A stretch of DNA of 6,748 nucleotides from Jatrophihabitans sp. GTDB taxonomy: Bacteria; Actinomycetota; Actinomycetes; Mycobacteriales; Jatrophihabitantaceae. The notes under the pieces are model-generated. The model was not told the DNA's origin. It saw only the letters and a program-made list of their open reading frames with translations, and made no database searches. How positions within the stretch are numbered: the stretch's first letter is position 1; every line of letters begins with the position of its first letter. A program made the position numbers and the translations under genes. Below are positions 1-5,130 of this stretch, in pieces. The stretch spans positions 1-6,748 of the forward strand of contig SCQZ01000066.1 in NCBI GenBank assembly GCA_004299665.1, given 5' to 3'.

Positions 1-392
1 TGCAGCGGGAAGGCCAGCGCCACGACGCCCACCGCGCCGAGGCGGTCCGCGGTGCGGCAGGCGACGCGGGCGCCGTTCGAGCGCCCGCCGAGCACGAGCG
101 GCAGCCGCGCCAGTCCCCGGTGCCGCCGCAGGCCGGTCACCGCCTGGACCCACGCCTCGTCCTGGGCCGCGGGGGCCGGCGGTGTGCGACGGCCGGCGAC
201 CCGGAACGGCTGCGTGAGCAGCGCGACCGCCGTGCCGCCGGCCACCGCCGCGTCGCGCACCGCCACCAGGTCGGCCGAGTCGGCCCGCCCGGCCGCACCG
301 TGGGTGAGGACCAGCAGCGCGCTCGCCGACCGGGGCCGGACGAGTTCGGCCTCGGCCGGGCCGGCGTCCGTGTCGACGACAATGAACGGCAT
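1..392 (-). CDS. Alpha/beta hydrolase (KANL3/Tex30-like, dienelactone-hydrolase-like), 3' end beyond window
   Basis: Only the N-terminal 130 codons are present; the gene runs off the left edge. The translation from ATG at 392 begins MPFIVVDTDAGPAEAEL. It has the family's first strand and oxyanion region LLVLTHGAAG (about residues 26-35), then VALLTQPFRVAGRRTPP (about 56-72), and the nucleophile elbow GGRSNGARVACRTA with Ser105 in a G-x-S-x-G context. The remaining catalytic Asp and His would lie beyond the window. This layout matches small cytosolic alpha/beta hydrolases common in actinobacteria, whose substrates are mostly unknown; no signal peptide is seen. The start codon overlaps the start of the divergent SRAP gene by two bases, so its promoter must lie inside that gene. 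A TACCGT hexamer sits exactly at -12 to -7 if transcription starts at the ATG. The family call is firm; any specific reaction would be a guess. Confidence 0.85.
   Translation of the reverse strand, partial: MPFIVVDTDAGPAEAELVRPRSASALLVLTHGAAGRADSADLVAVRDAAVAGGTAVALLTQPFRVAGRRTPPAPAAQDEAWVQAVTGLRRHRGLARLPLVLGGRSNGARVACRTADRLGAVGVVALAFPL
378..383 (+). promoter_or_regulatory. Candidate -10 element for a leaderless yedK transcript
   Basis: GACAAT ends 7 bases before the ATG at 391. This resembles the TANNNT -10 consensus except for G at the first position, and is placed so that RNA would begin at or one base before the start codon. No Shine-Dalgarno sequence lies upstream of the ATG, and no clear -35 is visible. 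It lies inside the hydrolase coding region. Inferred from spacing only. Confidence 0.35.
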
Positions 393-1107
393 GTGCGGAC
401 GGTACGTGAACGCGGCGGCGACCGGGGACCTCACCGCGGAGTTCGACGTCGAGGAGGTGCTCGACGAGGACGTCGCCCCGTCGTGGAACATCGCGCCGAC
501 GGACGCGGTGCGCATCGTCGTGCAGCGCTCGGCGCGCCAGTTGCGCACGGCACGGTGGGGCCTGGTGCCGAGTTGGGCGAAGGACGCGCGCGGTGGCGCG
601 CGGATGATCAACGCACGGATCGAGACCGTGACCGACAAGCCCGCGTTCAAGACCGCCGCCGCGCGCCGGCGCTGCCTGGTCCCGGCGCTGGGTTACTACG
701 AATGGCAGCGCGACGGCGCCGCGAAGATCCCGTACTTCCTGCACGACCCGTCCGGCCGGCCGCTCGCCTTCGCGGGGCTGTACGAGTTCTGGCGTGACCC
801 CGCGCGACCGGAGGACGACCCCACGGCCTGGCTGCTCAGCTGCACCATCATCACCGCGCAGGCCGACGACCTGCTCGGGCAGATCCACGACCGCACCCCG
901 GTCCTCGTCCCGCCGCAGTTGCGCGCCGCCTGGCTGGACTGCTCGGCCGACGACGCGGCCGTCGCCCGGCGCCTGCTGGACGGGATGCCCGAGGCACACC
1001 TGGAGCCGTACGTCGTGGGCGCGGCGGTCGGCAACGTGCGCAACGACGGCCCCCACCTGATCGACCCCGTCGCGGACGACCGCGATGCCCGAAACATGCG
1101 GGGGTGA
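391..1107 (+). CDS. yedK: SOS response-associated peptidase (SRAP / YedK / HMCES family)
   Basis: SRAP proteins covalently trap abasic sites in single-stranded DNA: the alpha-amino group and thiol of Cys2 form a thiazolidine with the opened sugar. The start is fixed by chemistry. ATG at 391 gives MCGRYVN, leaving Cys as the N-terminal residue after Met removal; the in-frame ATG at 382 would bury it. The key residues are present: Cys2, Asn33 (SWNIAP), the WGLVPSWAK block (56-64), Asn74 and Arg76 (MINARIET), Glu104 (GYYEW), and His166 (IHDRTPVLV). The length of 238 aa is normal for the family. These match the Cys/Asn/Glu/His set known from E. coli YedK, so it should be active. It is the first gene of a tight plus-strand run with aroA and rsgA, and its start overlaps that of the divergent hydrolase. 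No SOS-box palindrome is visible upstream, so damage induction is not supported by sequence. Confidence 0.95.
   Translation: MCGRYVNAAATGDLTAEFDVEEVLDEDVAPSWNIAPTDAVRIVVQRSARQLRTARWGLVPSWAKDARGGARMINARIETVTDKPAFKTAAARRRCLVPALGYYEWQRDGAAKIPYFLHDPSGRPLAFAGLYEFWRDPARPEDDPTAWLLSCTIITAQADDLLGQIHDRTPVLVPPQLRAAWLDCSADDAAVARRLLDGMPEAHLEPYVVGAAVGNVRNDGPHLIDPVADDRDARNMRG
399..404 (-). promoter_or_regulatory. Candidate -10 element for a leaderless hydrolase transcript
   Basis: On the minus strand TACCGT (404 down to 399) fits TANNNT and occupies exactly -12 to -7 if +1 is the A of the hydrolase ATG at 392. There is no Shine-Dalgarno upstream of that ATG and no recognisable -35. The element lies within codons 3-5 of the SRAP gene, so it is also coding sequence, which weakens the case. 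Inference from position only. Confidence 0.4.
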
Positions 1108-1121
1108 TCGGGCGGGTACGG

Positions 1122-1127
1122 CACACT
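1122..1127 (+). promoter_or_regulatory. Candidate -10 element for leaderless aroA
   Basis: CACACT lies exactly at -12 to -7 relative to GTG 1134. It keeps the important A at the second and T at the last position of the -10 consensus but has C at the first. The 26 bases between the yedK stop and GTG 1134 contain no Shine-Dalgarno near the GTG, which favours a leaderless transcript. Read-through from yedK is also likely. Confidence 0.35.
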
Positions 1128-1133
1128 GGCGCC

Positions 1134-2408
1134 GTGACGGACTGGCCGGCCCCCCGCGCGACCGGGCCGGTGCAGGCCACGGTCGACCTGCCCGGCTCGA
1201 AGTCCCTGACCAACCGGCTACTGGTGCTCGCGGCCCTCGCCGACGGCCCCGGCCGGATCGGCGCCCCGCTGCGCGCCCGGGACACCGAACTCATGGCCGC
1301 TGCGCTGCGTGCGCTCGGGGCATCGATCGTCGACGACGGACCCGACTGGCGCGTCACCCCGGCACCGCTGCGCGGCGGCGTGGTCGACGTCGGCCTGGCC
1401 GGCACCGTCATGCGCTTCGTCCCCCCGGTTGCGGCGCTCGCCCGCGGCGACACCGGCTTCGACGGGGACGCCTACGCGCGCCGGCGGCCGATGGGCACGC
1501 TGCTCGGTGCCCTGCGCGATCTGGGAGTGAGCGTCGACGACGGCGGCACCGGCCGGTTGCCGTTCACCGTGCGAGGCACCGGGTCGGTGCCCGGCGGCAC
1601 GGTCGAGATCGACGCCTCGGCGTCCTCCCAGTTCGTGTCCGCACTGCTGCTGTCCGGCGCCCGGTTCGACGCCGGGGTGGTGGTGCGGCACGCCGGCGCC
1701 CGAACCGGGGCCACGGTGCCCTCGCTCCCCCACATCGACATGACCGTCGCCGTGCTGCGAGCGGCCGGGGTCGAGGTGGACGACCGGGCACCGGATAGCT
1801 GGGCCGTCCGCCCCGGCCCGATCCGCGCCCGGGACCGCGTCGTCGAGCCGGACCTGTCCAACGCCGCGCCCTTCCTGGCAGCCGCCCTGGTCACCGGCGG
1901 CACCGTCACGGTGCCGCGCTGGCCCGCACGCACCACCCAGGCCGGTGACGCGTTGCGGTCCCTGCTGCGGCGCATGGGGGCCGAGGTCAGGGCGACGGCC
2001 GAGGGGCTCGTGGTCAGCGGCGGCGGCACGATCGCCCCCCTCGTCGAGGACCTGCACGACGTCGGCGAACTCACGCCGGTGCTCGCCGCGTTGTGCGCCC
2101 TCGCCGACGGGCCGTCCACGCTGACCGGGATCGCCCACCTGCGTGGCCATGAGACGGACCGCCTCGCCGCGCTGAGCACCGAGCTCAACCGGCTCGGCGG
2201 ACGCGCCGTCGCGCTCGAGGACGGCCTGCAGATCACGCCGGCACCGCTGGTCGGGGGCCGGTGGCACGCGTACGCCGACCATCGCATGGCCACCGCGGGC
2301 GCTGTCCTCGGCCTGGCCGTGGACGGCGTCGTCGTCGACGACATCGCCTGCACCGCCAAGACCCTGCCCGACTTCCCCGGCCGCTGGGCCGCCCTGCTGA
2401 GCGCCTGA
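1134..2408 (+). CDS. aroA: 3-phosphoshikimate 1-carboxyvinyltransferase (EPSP synthase)
   Basis: This cytosolic enzyme transfers the enolpyruvyl group of PEP to shikimate-3-phosphate, the sixth shikimate-pathway step. At 424 aa from GTG 1134 it has normal length. Motifs in order: PGSKSLTNR with Lys23, Ser24 and Arg28; LAGTVMRF with Gly90, Thr91 and Arg94; DGDAYARRRPMGTLL; ASSQFVSALLLS with Ser164, Ser165 and Gln166; VEPDLSNAAPFLAAAL; VGELTP with Glu312 near the position of the E. coli catalytic Asp313; RGHETDR with Glu340; DHRM (382-385); and CTAKTLPDFP with Lys409. The overall pattern matches the actinobacterial AroA branch. A GTG at 1104 overlapping the yedK stop (GTGA) would add ten residues, but homologues begin near the WPAP sequence. 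GTG 1134 also has a suitably placed -10-like hexamer, so I prefer it. The stop overlaps the rsgA start (TGATG), indicating co-transcription and translational coupling. Confidence 0.96.
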   Translation: MTDWPAPRATGPVQATVDLPGSKSLTNRLLVLAALADGPGRIGAPLRARDTELMAAALRALGASIVDDGPDWRVTPAPLRGGVVDVGLAGTVMRFVPPVAALARGDTGFDGDAYARRRPMGTLLGALRDLGVSVDDGGTGRLPFTVRGTGSVPGGTVEIDASASSQFVSALLLSGARFDAGVVVRHAGARTGATVPSLPHIDMTVAVLRAAGVEVDDRAPDSWAVRPGPIRARDRVVEPDLSNAAPFLAAALVTGGTVTVPRWPARTTQAGDALRSLLRRMGAEVRATAEGLVVSGGGTIAPLVEDLHDVGELTPVLAALCALADGPSTLTGIAHLRGHETDRLAALSTELNRLGGRAVALEDGLQITPAPLVGGRWHAYADHRMATAGAVLGLAVDGVVVDDIACTAKTLPDFPGRWAALLSA

Positions 2409-3391
2409 TGGCCCGCCGGGACGCGCGCCGCCTCGACGAGGACGACGTGCGCGTACGGGCCCACCCCCGCGGCAGCCGGCCCCGCTCCAAGCAGCGTCCC
2501 TCCCACGAGGGCGCCCGGGACGGCACGGTGCTCACCGTCGATCGCGGCCGGTACACCGTCCTGGTCGACGACCACGCGGTCATCGCGATGCGCGCGCGGG
2601 AACTCGGGCGCAAGGGCCTGGCCGTCGGTGACCGGGTCGCGCTGGTCGGCGACGTCTCGGGCCGGCCGGACACCCTGGCGCGCATCGTGCGCCGGCACGC
2701 GCGAGACACCGTCCTGCGGCGCACCGCCGACGACACCGACCCGGTCGAGCGGGTGCTGGTGGCCAACGCGGACCAACTGGTGATCGTCGCCGCGCTCGCC
2801 GACCCGGAGCCGAGCTACGGCCTGATCGACCGCTGTCTGGTCGCAGCGCTGAGCGCCGGTATCGAGCCGGTGCTGTGCCTGACCAAGTCGGACCTCGCAC
2901 CGCCCGACGACGCGCTGGAACGCTACGCGACCCTGGACGTACCCGCCGTCGTCACCCGGCGCGACGGCCGGCTCGAGGCCCTGCAGGACCGTCTGCGCGA
3001 TCACATCTCCGTCCTCGTCGGGCACTCCGGGGTGGGCAAGTCGACGCTGATCAACCGTCTCGTGCCGGATGCCGCGCGTGCGACGGGTCCGGTGAGCGCG
3101 ATCGGGAAGGGCCGTCACACCTCCTCCTCCGCGGTCGCGCTGCGGCTGCCGGGGGGCGGCTGGGTGATCGACACGCCCGGCGTGCGCTCCTTCGGCCTGG
3201 CCCACGTCGGGCCCGACGACCTGCTCTGGGCCTTCCCGGACCTGGAGGACGGCGCGACGCGGTGTCCACCGGGATGCGAGCACCTTGACGCCGCCGCCGG
3301 GTGCACGCTCGACGCCTGGGTCGCCGCGGGTGATTCCACCCCGGAGCGGCTCGCCGCCTTCCGCCGCCTGCTGGCCAGCCGGTCGGGCTGA
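2408..3391 (+). CDS. rsgA: Ribosome small-subunit-dependent GTPase (circularly permuted GTPase)
   Basis: RsgA binds late-stage 30S subunits and hydrolyses GTP, promoting release of assembly factors and checking the decoding centre. The 327-aa product has a basic N-terminal tail (about 1-35), an OB-fold region (about 36-90, ending in GLAVGDRVALVGD), and a GTPase domain with circularly permuted motifs. G4 comes first, LTKSDL (158-163; TKxD rather than NKxD). Then come the P-loop GHSGVGKST (205-213), a G2-like segment GKGRHTSSS, and G3 DTPG (255-258). The C-terminal zinc site is Cys286, Cys290, His292 and Cys299 (C-x3-C-x-H-x6-C). All expected elements are present, so it should be functional. 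ATG 2408 shares its A with the aroA stop TGA, and no Shine-Dalgarno is seen, so translation is probably coupled to aroA. The aroA-rsgA pairing is common in actinobacteria, to my knowledge. Confidence 0.95.
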   Translation: MARRDARRLDEDDVRVRAHPRGSRPRSKQRPSHEGARDGTVLTVDRGRYTVLVDDHAVIAMRARELGRKGLAVGDRVALVGDVSGRPDTLARIVRRHARDTVLRRTADDTDPVERVLVANADQLVIVAALADPEPSYGLIDRCLVAALSAGIEPVLCLTKSDLAPPDDALERYATLDVPAVVTRRDGRLEALQDRLRDHISVLVGHSGVGKSTLINRLVPDAARATGPVSAIGKGRHTSSSAVALRLPGGGWVIDTPGVRSFGLAHVGPDDLLWAFPDLEDGATRCPPGCEHLDAAAGCTLDAWVAAGDSTPERLAAFRRLLASRSG

Positions 3392-3399
3392 GCTGCTGT

Positions 3400-3416
3400 C
3401 GGCCCGATCACGGCCG
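3400..3416 (+). terminator. Weak GC hairpin after rsgA
   Basis: CGGCC (3400-3404) pairs with GGCCG (3412-3416) around a 7-base loop, starting 8 bases after the rsgA stop. There is no T tract. It could be a weak intrinsic terminator of the kind claimed in GC-rich genomes, or chance in such GC-rich DNA. Confidence 0.18.
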
Positions 3417-3426
3417 TCCGATCACG
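3404..3426. repeat. Direct repeat of CCGATCACG, possible operator
   Basis: CCGATCACG occurs at 3404-3412 and again at 3418-3426, a 14-base period. It lies between the rsgA stop and the DinB-like gene, ending about 17 bases before the TAGGCT -10 candidate, where a -35 or activator site would lie. A 9-base exact repeat in a 65-base gap is suggestive of a regulator site, but no known operator is recognised. Confidence 0.3.
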
Positions 3427-3443
3427 TCGTCGGGTCGCCGTCC

Positions 3444-3449
3444 TAGGCT
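3444..3449 (+). promoter_or_regulatory. Candidate -10 element, leaderless start of the DinB-like gene
   Basis: TAGGCT fits TANNNT and ends 7 bases before ATG 3457, in a true intergenic region. No Shine-Dalgarno precedes the ATG. RNA would therefore start at or one base before the ATG. No good -35 match is seen, though the CCGATCACG direct repeat lies in that region. Confidence 0.5.
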
Positions 3450-3456
3450 TCGGCCC

Positions 3457-3978
3457 ATGTCCGACATCGACCTGATGGAGTCCGTCCTGACCGCCACCGC
3501 GGACGTCCTGGACGGCGTGCCCGCGGGCGCCCTCGGGCACCCCACGCTATGCACCGAGTTCGACGTCGCGGCGCTGCGCGACCACATCCTCGCCGCCTCG
3601 CAGATGTTCACCCGCGCTGCGGGCGCGGAGCCGTCGGGCGGGTTCCGCGAGGACGGGGCCCGGACCGTGGCCGCCTGGCGCGAGCACGGCACCGACCGCC
3701 CCGTCACGATCCGGCTGGGTGAGGTTCCCGGTACGCAGGCCGTCTGCATGACGATCGTGGAATTCGCCACGCACGGCTGTGAGTTGGCCGTCGCGACCGG
3801 GCAACGCGTGCCGTACCGGGACGGCGACCTGGAGCAGGCGCTCGCCATCGGACGGCGCACCCTGCCCGACCGGTTCCGCGGCCCGGGCCAAGCCTTCGGG
3901 TTCGCCGTCGCGGTTCGGGACGACGCGCCGCCGTGGCAGCGGTTGCTCGGCTTCGCCGGGCGCGAGGTGGGCGCGTGA
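3457..3978 (+). CDS. TIGR03086/MDMPI-like DinB-fold metal-binding protein
   Basis: The 173-aa product resembles the actinobacterial family whose characterised relatives include mycothiol-dependent maleylpyruvate isomerase; the fold is a four-helix bundle with one divalent metal. Visible hallmarks are an N-terminal helix, the GHPTLCTEFDVAALRDHIL segment (about 27-45) corresponding to the family's PTPC-x-W/F-x-VR-x-L-x-x-H, and the helix VEFATHGCELAVATG (about 101-115). His43, Glu102 and His106 match the His / Glu-x3-His metal ligands of MDMPI. The end, LLGFAGREV, resembles the usual GR terminus of the family. Mycothiol is the expected thiol cofactor in such hosts, but most members have no known substrate and none can be assigned here. 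It has its own upstream -10-like hexamer and ends 7 bases before the MOSC gene, so the two are probably co-transcribed. The fold and family are likely; the reaction is unknown. Confidence 0.8.
   Translation: MSDIDLMESVLTATADVLDGVPAGALGHPTLCTEFDVAALRDHILAASQMFTRAAGAEPSGGFREDGARTVAAWREHGTDRPVTIRLGEVPGTQAVCMTIVEFATHGCELAVATGQRVPYRDGDLEQALAIGRRTLPDRFRGPGQAFGFAVAVRDDAPPWQRLLGFAGREVGA
3964..3970 (+). promoter_or_regulatory. Possible distant Shine-Dalgarno for the MOSC gene
   Basis: GAGGTGG lies inside the end of the DinB-like gene, with a 15-base spacer to GTG 3986, which is longer than usual. It is the only SD-like sequence near that start. No TANNNT hexamer is suitably placed, so the MOSC gene probably relies on the upstream transcript and on re-initiation after the stop 7 bases before. 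Confidence 0.2.
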
Positions 3979-3985
3979 CGCAGCC

Positions 3986-4849
3986 GTGAGTGATCGACCG
4001 ACGCTCACGGCGCTGAACCGCTTCCCGGTCAAGTCATGCCGCGGCGAGTCGCTGCGCACGGCGACGATCGAGCCGTGGGGGCTGCACGGTGACCGGCGGT
4101 GGATGCTCGTCGACGACGACGGCGAGACGGTCACCGCGCGCGAGCACCCGCGGTTGCTGCTCGTCGCGGTCTCGATCACCGAGGCAGGCCTGCACCTGCA
4201 CCATCCGGACCTCGGCGATCTCGACGTCCTCGACATCCAGGCACCGGCGCCCGCGACGGTGCCGGTGAGCGTCTTCGGCGGCGCCCCGTTCCCGGCCACC
4301 CCCGCGGGCGCGGCCGCCGCGGCGTGGTTCGGCGAACTGCTCGCCGTGCGGGTCCGGTTGGTGCACGTCGCCGACCCGACGCGGCGGCCGGTCAACCCGG
4401 CCTTCTCCCGGCCCGGGGACTGCGCCGCCTTCCAGGACGGCTACCCGGTGACGCTCGCGAGCGAGGACTCCCTGGCAGCCCTGAACGGCTGGATCGCGAC
4501 CGGGCCGCGGGCCGCCGAGGGGCCGCTGCCGATGATCCGGTTCCGCCCGAACCTCGTCGTGAGCGGCGCGGCGCCGTTCGCCGAGGACGGCTGGCGCCGG
4601 GTGGGGATCGGCGCGGCCGAGTTCCGCGTCGCCAAGGGGTGCGCGCGCTGCGCGATACCGACCACGGACCACGGCACCGCCGCGCGGGGCCACGAACCCA
4701 CCCTCTCACTGGCCCGCCACCGGCGCTTCGACGGCAAGGTCTGGTTCGCCACCAACCTGATCCCGGACACCCCCGGCGCTACCGTGCGGGTCGGTGACCC
4801 GCTGCAGGTCCTCGAGGCCGAACCCGTGCCGAACGGCCCACGGCGCTGA
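3986..4849 (+). CDS. MOSC domain protein, YcbX/mARC-like molybdenum enzyme
   Basis: The 287-aa product has an N-terminal MOSC_N beta-barrel domain (about 6-120; FPVKSCRGESL and GLHGDRRWMLVDDDGETVTARE) followed by a MOSC domain (about 130-275). Family marks include FQDGYPVTLASEDSLAALN, IRFRPNLVVSG, PFAEDGWRRVGIG and KGCARCAIPTTD. In YcbX/mARC proteins a Cys in this last segment binds the molybdenum cofactor; here Cys219 and Cys222 are the candidates. Relatives reduce N-hydroxylated compounds such as N-hydroxylated base analogues. E. coli YcbX is longer and carries a C-terminal [2Fe-2S] domain, absent here, so electrons would need a separate partner. The GTG at 3986 is chosen because it begins just before the conserved TALNRFPVKS strand and no closer in-frame start is seen. 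It follows the DinB-like gene by 7 bases, suggesting one transcript. Cytosolic; no signal peptide. Confidence 0.88.
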   Translation: MSDRPTLTALNRFPVKSCRGESLRTATIEPWGLHGDRRWMLVDDDGETVTAREHPRLLLVAVSITEAGLHLHHPDLGDLDVLDIQAPAPATVPVSVFGGAPFPATPAGAAAAAWFGELLAVRVRLVHVADPTRRPVNPAFSRPGDCAAFQDGYPVTLASEDSLAALNGWIATGPRAAEGPLPMIRFRPNLVVSGAAPFAEDGWRRVGIGAAEFRVAKGCARCAIPTTDHGTAARGHEPTLSLARHRRFDGKVWFATNLIPDTPGATVRVGDPLQVLEAEPVPNGPRR

Positions 4850-4863
4850 CCGCCGAGGACCGC

Positions 4864-4869
4864 TAGCCT
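4864..4869 (+). promoter_or_regulatory. Candidate -10 element, leaderless start of the CsbD-like gene
   Basis: TAGCCT fits TANNNT and lies exactly at -12 to -7 relative to ATG 4876, in the 26-base gap after the MOSC gene. No Shine-Dalgarno is present. It is one of the cleanest of the -10 candidates in this window and supports ATG 4876 over GTG 4873. Confidence 0.55.
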
Positions 4870-4875
4870 CAGGTG

Positions 4876-5094
4876 ATGGCGGACAGCAACGAGGAGCCGA
4901 TCGAGCGACCGGCCACCTGGGCGAACGTGCTCGTCGGCAAGGCCAAGGAGATCCTGGGACACCTCACCGGGGACAGGCGGCTCACCGAGGAGGGCGCCGA
5001 GCAGGAGCAGGTCGCGCACGAGGTGCGCGAGGAATACCACGAGGAACACCAGCAGGAGCACCAGTCCGAACACCGGCAGGAAGATCGCGACTGA
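4876..5094 (+). CDS. CsbD-like small stress protein with His/Glu-rich tail
   Basis: The 72-aa product is small, hydrophilic and highly charged. Residues 21-53 (GKAKEILGHLTGDRRLTEEG, then further E/Q-rich helix) match the CsbD pattern GK-x-KE-x-x-G-x-LTGD-x-x-L-x-x-EG. CsbD proteins are abundant small cytosolic proteins induced by general stress; their molecular role is not established. The unusual part is the C-terminal tail, residues 52-72, with a four-residue period: Glu-His at 57-58, 61-62 and 65-66, extended by Glu-Tyr at 53-54 and Glu-Asp at 69-70. This is expected to be helical with His58, His62 and His66 on one face. GTG 4873 precedes the ATG and would add one residue; the ATG fits the leaderless spacing. 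Its 3' end faces the aminotransferase gene 36 bases away. Metal binding by the tail is inference. Confidence 0.8.
   Translation: MADSNEEPIERPATWANVLVGKAKEILGHLTGDRRLTEEGAEQEQVAHEVREEYHEEHQQEHQSEHRQEDRD
5029..5088 (+). repeat. Five degenerate 12-base tandem units in the CsbD-like tail
   Basis: Units at 5029-5040, 5041-5052, 5053-5064, 5065-5076 and 5077-5088 each encode four residues with a Glu-His-like core. The best pair, GAGGAACACCAG and CAGGAGCACCAG, differ at two to three positions; the outer units are more diverged. The pattern suggests past duplication of a 12-base unit within the gene. No similar repeat is seen elsewhere in the window. Confidence 0.6.
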
Positions 5095-5113
5095 GGCCAC
5101 CGGTCGCCGCGGC

Positions 5114-5130
5114 GCCCGCTCGGGCCGGGC
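5114..5130. terminator. Possible GC hairpin between convergent genes
   Basis: GCCCG (5114-5118) can pair with CGGGC (5126-5130) around a 7-base loop in the 36-base gap between the convergent CsbD-like and aminotransferase genes. No T tract follows on either strand. Placement suits a bidirectional terminator, but such short GC hairpins are frequent by chance here. Confidence 0.25.

Noticed and set aside
52..390. In-frame N-terminal extension of the SRAP gene upstream to 52
   Set aside because: It would bury the catalytic Cys that must be the second residue, and the sequence is the antisense of the hydrolase gene, which has clear family motifs on the minus strand.
330..400. SOS box (LexA site) in front of the SRAP gene
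   Set aside because: Despite the family name, I found no TCGAAC-N4-GTTCGA-like palindrome near the start.
1472..3283. 603-codon open frame on the minus strand
   Set aside because: It lies opposite aroA and rsgA, both of which have full motif sets. Long antisense frames are expected in very GC-rich DNA, and no domain is recognisable in its translation.
3404..3426. The two CCGATCACG copies as part of a CRISPR or larger repeat array
   Set aside because: Only two 9-base copies exist with a 5-base gap; no further copies or spacers follow.
4441..5100. Minus-strand open frame starting with a strikingly hydrophobic, membrane-like stretch
   Set aside because: The hydrophobic run is simply the reverse reading of the Glu/His/Gln-rich CsbD-like tail; the rest is antisense to the MOSC gene with no membrane character or family match. 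It has only a GTG start and no placed promoter.
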